From NCBI RefSeq assembly GCF_050436995.1, contig NC_134755.1, forward strand, positions 8,185,001 through 8,249,000: a stretch of 64,000 nucleotides of DNA, given 5' to 3'. The position numbers and the translations under genes were made by a program. This document shows, piece after piece, positions 63,356 to 64,000 of this stretch. The notes below the pieces were generated by a model. That model did no database searches. It was not told where the DNA came from and saw only the letters and a list, made by a program, of their open reading frames with translations. This DNA is from Anticarsia gemmatalis. Lineage: Eukaryota > Arthropoda > Insecta > Lepidoptera > Erebidae. Within the stretch, counting starts at the first letter, position 1. The number at the start of each line of letters is the position of its first letter.

Positions 63356-64000
63356 GTGAGTGTTTTATCTCATTAGATGATATAATTATCTAAAGCTTCG
63401 GTAATAATCACCTGGATGCAAGAAAGGTCACCACACTTGATCTATACTGACAGAAAGCATGACGTGTATTTGGTACTTTTGCCTAATTTACTAGACCGTG
63501 TTTAACAAAAACTGATAACTGTATAAAAACCTGAAGCAAAACATGGGTGAATTTAATAATGTTCGTCTAAAAATTACAAGGAAAGCTCATATTAATATTT
63601 ATACGCATACAGATGCATTCCTACTCTCATTTTAACCCATGTCATATGTTTACTTACGAGACATCAAAAAACGAAATCCCTGTTAAAATACGTTCCACGC
63701 AACCATAATATAAACAGAGACACAGTTGATAGTTTTGACAACTCGGCAACTCGGACTGAAATCCTGCTCATAAAATCATTGGACATACGAAATTCGCACT
63801 TTAATGTAACTCGTAAAGTGTCATAAACAAATGACCTGCAGAAAGAAGCAAGTGCGGTCAAGAAGAAATATGTACCACTGGAACGCGTAAAAAACTGATA
63901 GCCGTTTAACATAAAACATGGAAGACAATTACACGTAACATCGTAAGTGGTGCATTTGTCACATTGATGGCTGTTTCATTGAGACAAAGCAAGTTTATAT

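Overview
The window looks like non-coding DNA from the Hox cluster of a moth or butterfly (Lepidoptera), lying between Abd-B and abd-A. The anchor is a microRNA hairpin at about 15.37-15.45 kb. Its minus strand carries both mature arms of miR-iab-4, and its plus strand carries the arms of the antisense miR-iab-8 (the iab-8-3p arm differs in its last two bases). In arthropods where it has been mapped, this bidirectional locus sits between abd-A and Abd-B. The lepidopteran assignment rests on a Lep1-type Helitron at 50.23-50.44 kb, two other repeat types familiar from moth genomes, and AT-rich DNA with frequent short TAGGTA/ACCTA runs.

No protein-coding gene of the host could be supported. The open frames are short (116 codons at most), show no recognisable domain, and look like chance frames in AT-rich DNA. 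No homeodomain, rRNA or tRNA was found.

Layout. From 1 to about 43.6 kb the DNA is single-copy in appearance, and I recognised no transposable element. This part holds iab-4/iab-8, a dense cluster of ACTCTA/TAGAGT words 0.5-1.5 kb to its left, and two GC-rich minus-strand promoter or first-exon candidates (about 16.35-16.56 kb and 21.55-21.85 kb). Each candidate ends in a good splice donor pointing towards iab-4. The same part has a CTCF-like site (18.18 kb), a Pho/YY1 plus GC-box plus RFX cluster (11.4 kb), and promoter-like modules at 30.5 and 36.0 kb. From 43.6 to 61.5 kb mobile elements appear: a mariner-type MITE, the Helitron, a fold-back element, a SINE-like fragment, an internally deleted piggyBac with a broken transposase relic, a second fold-back, and a further repeat fragment. 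A Pho/CTCF-like cluster built around a perfect 12-bp palindrome lies at 57.2-57.55 kb. A candidate 21-nt micro-exon on the plus strand lies at 63.3 kb.

How it may work together (inference). In Drosophila the iab-8 RNA runs on the Hox coding strand, from the Abd-B side towards abd-A, and iab-4 runs on the opposite strand. If that holds here, the Hox genes are on the plus strand, with Abd-B beyond the left edge and abd-A beyond the right. The minus-strand candidates at 16.5 and 21.8 kb would then be start regions of the iab-4 primary transcript. The rest would be cis-regulatory DNA of the infra-abdominal type, with possible insulators and Polycomb elements.
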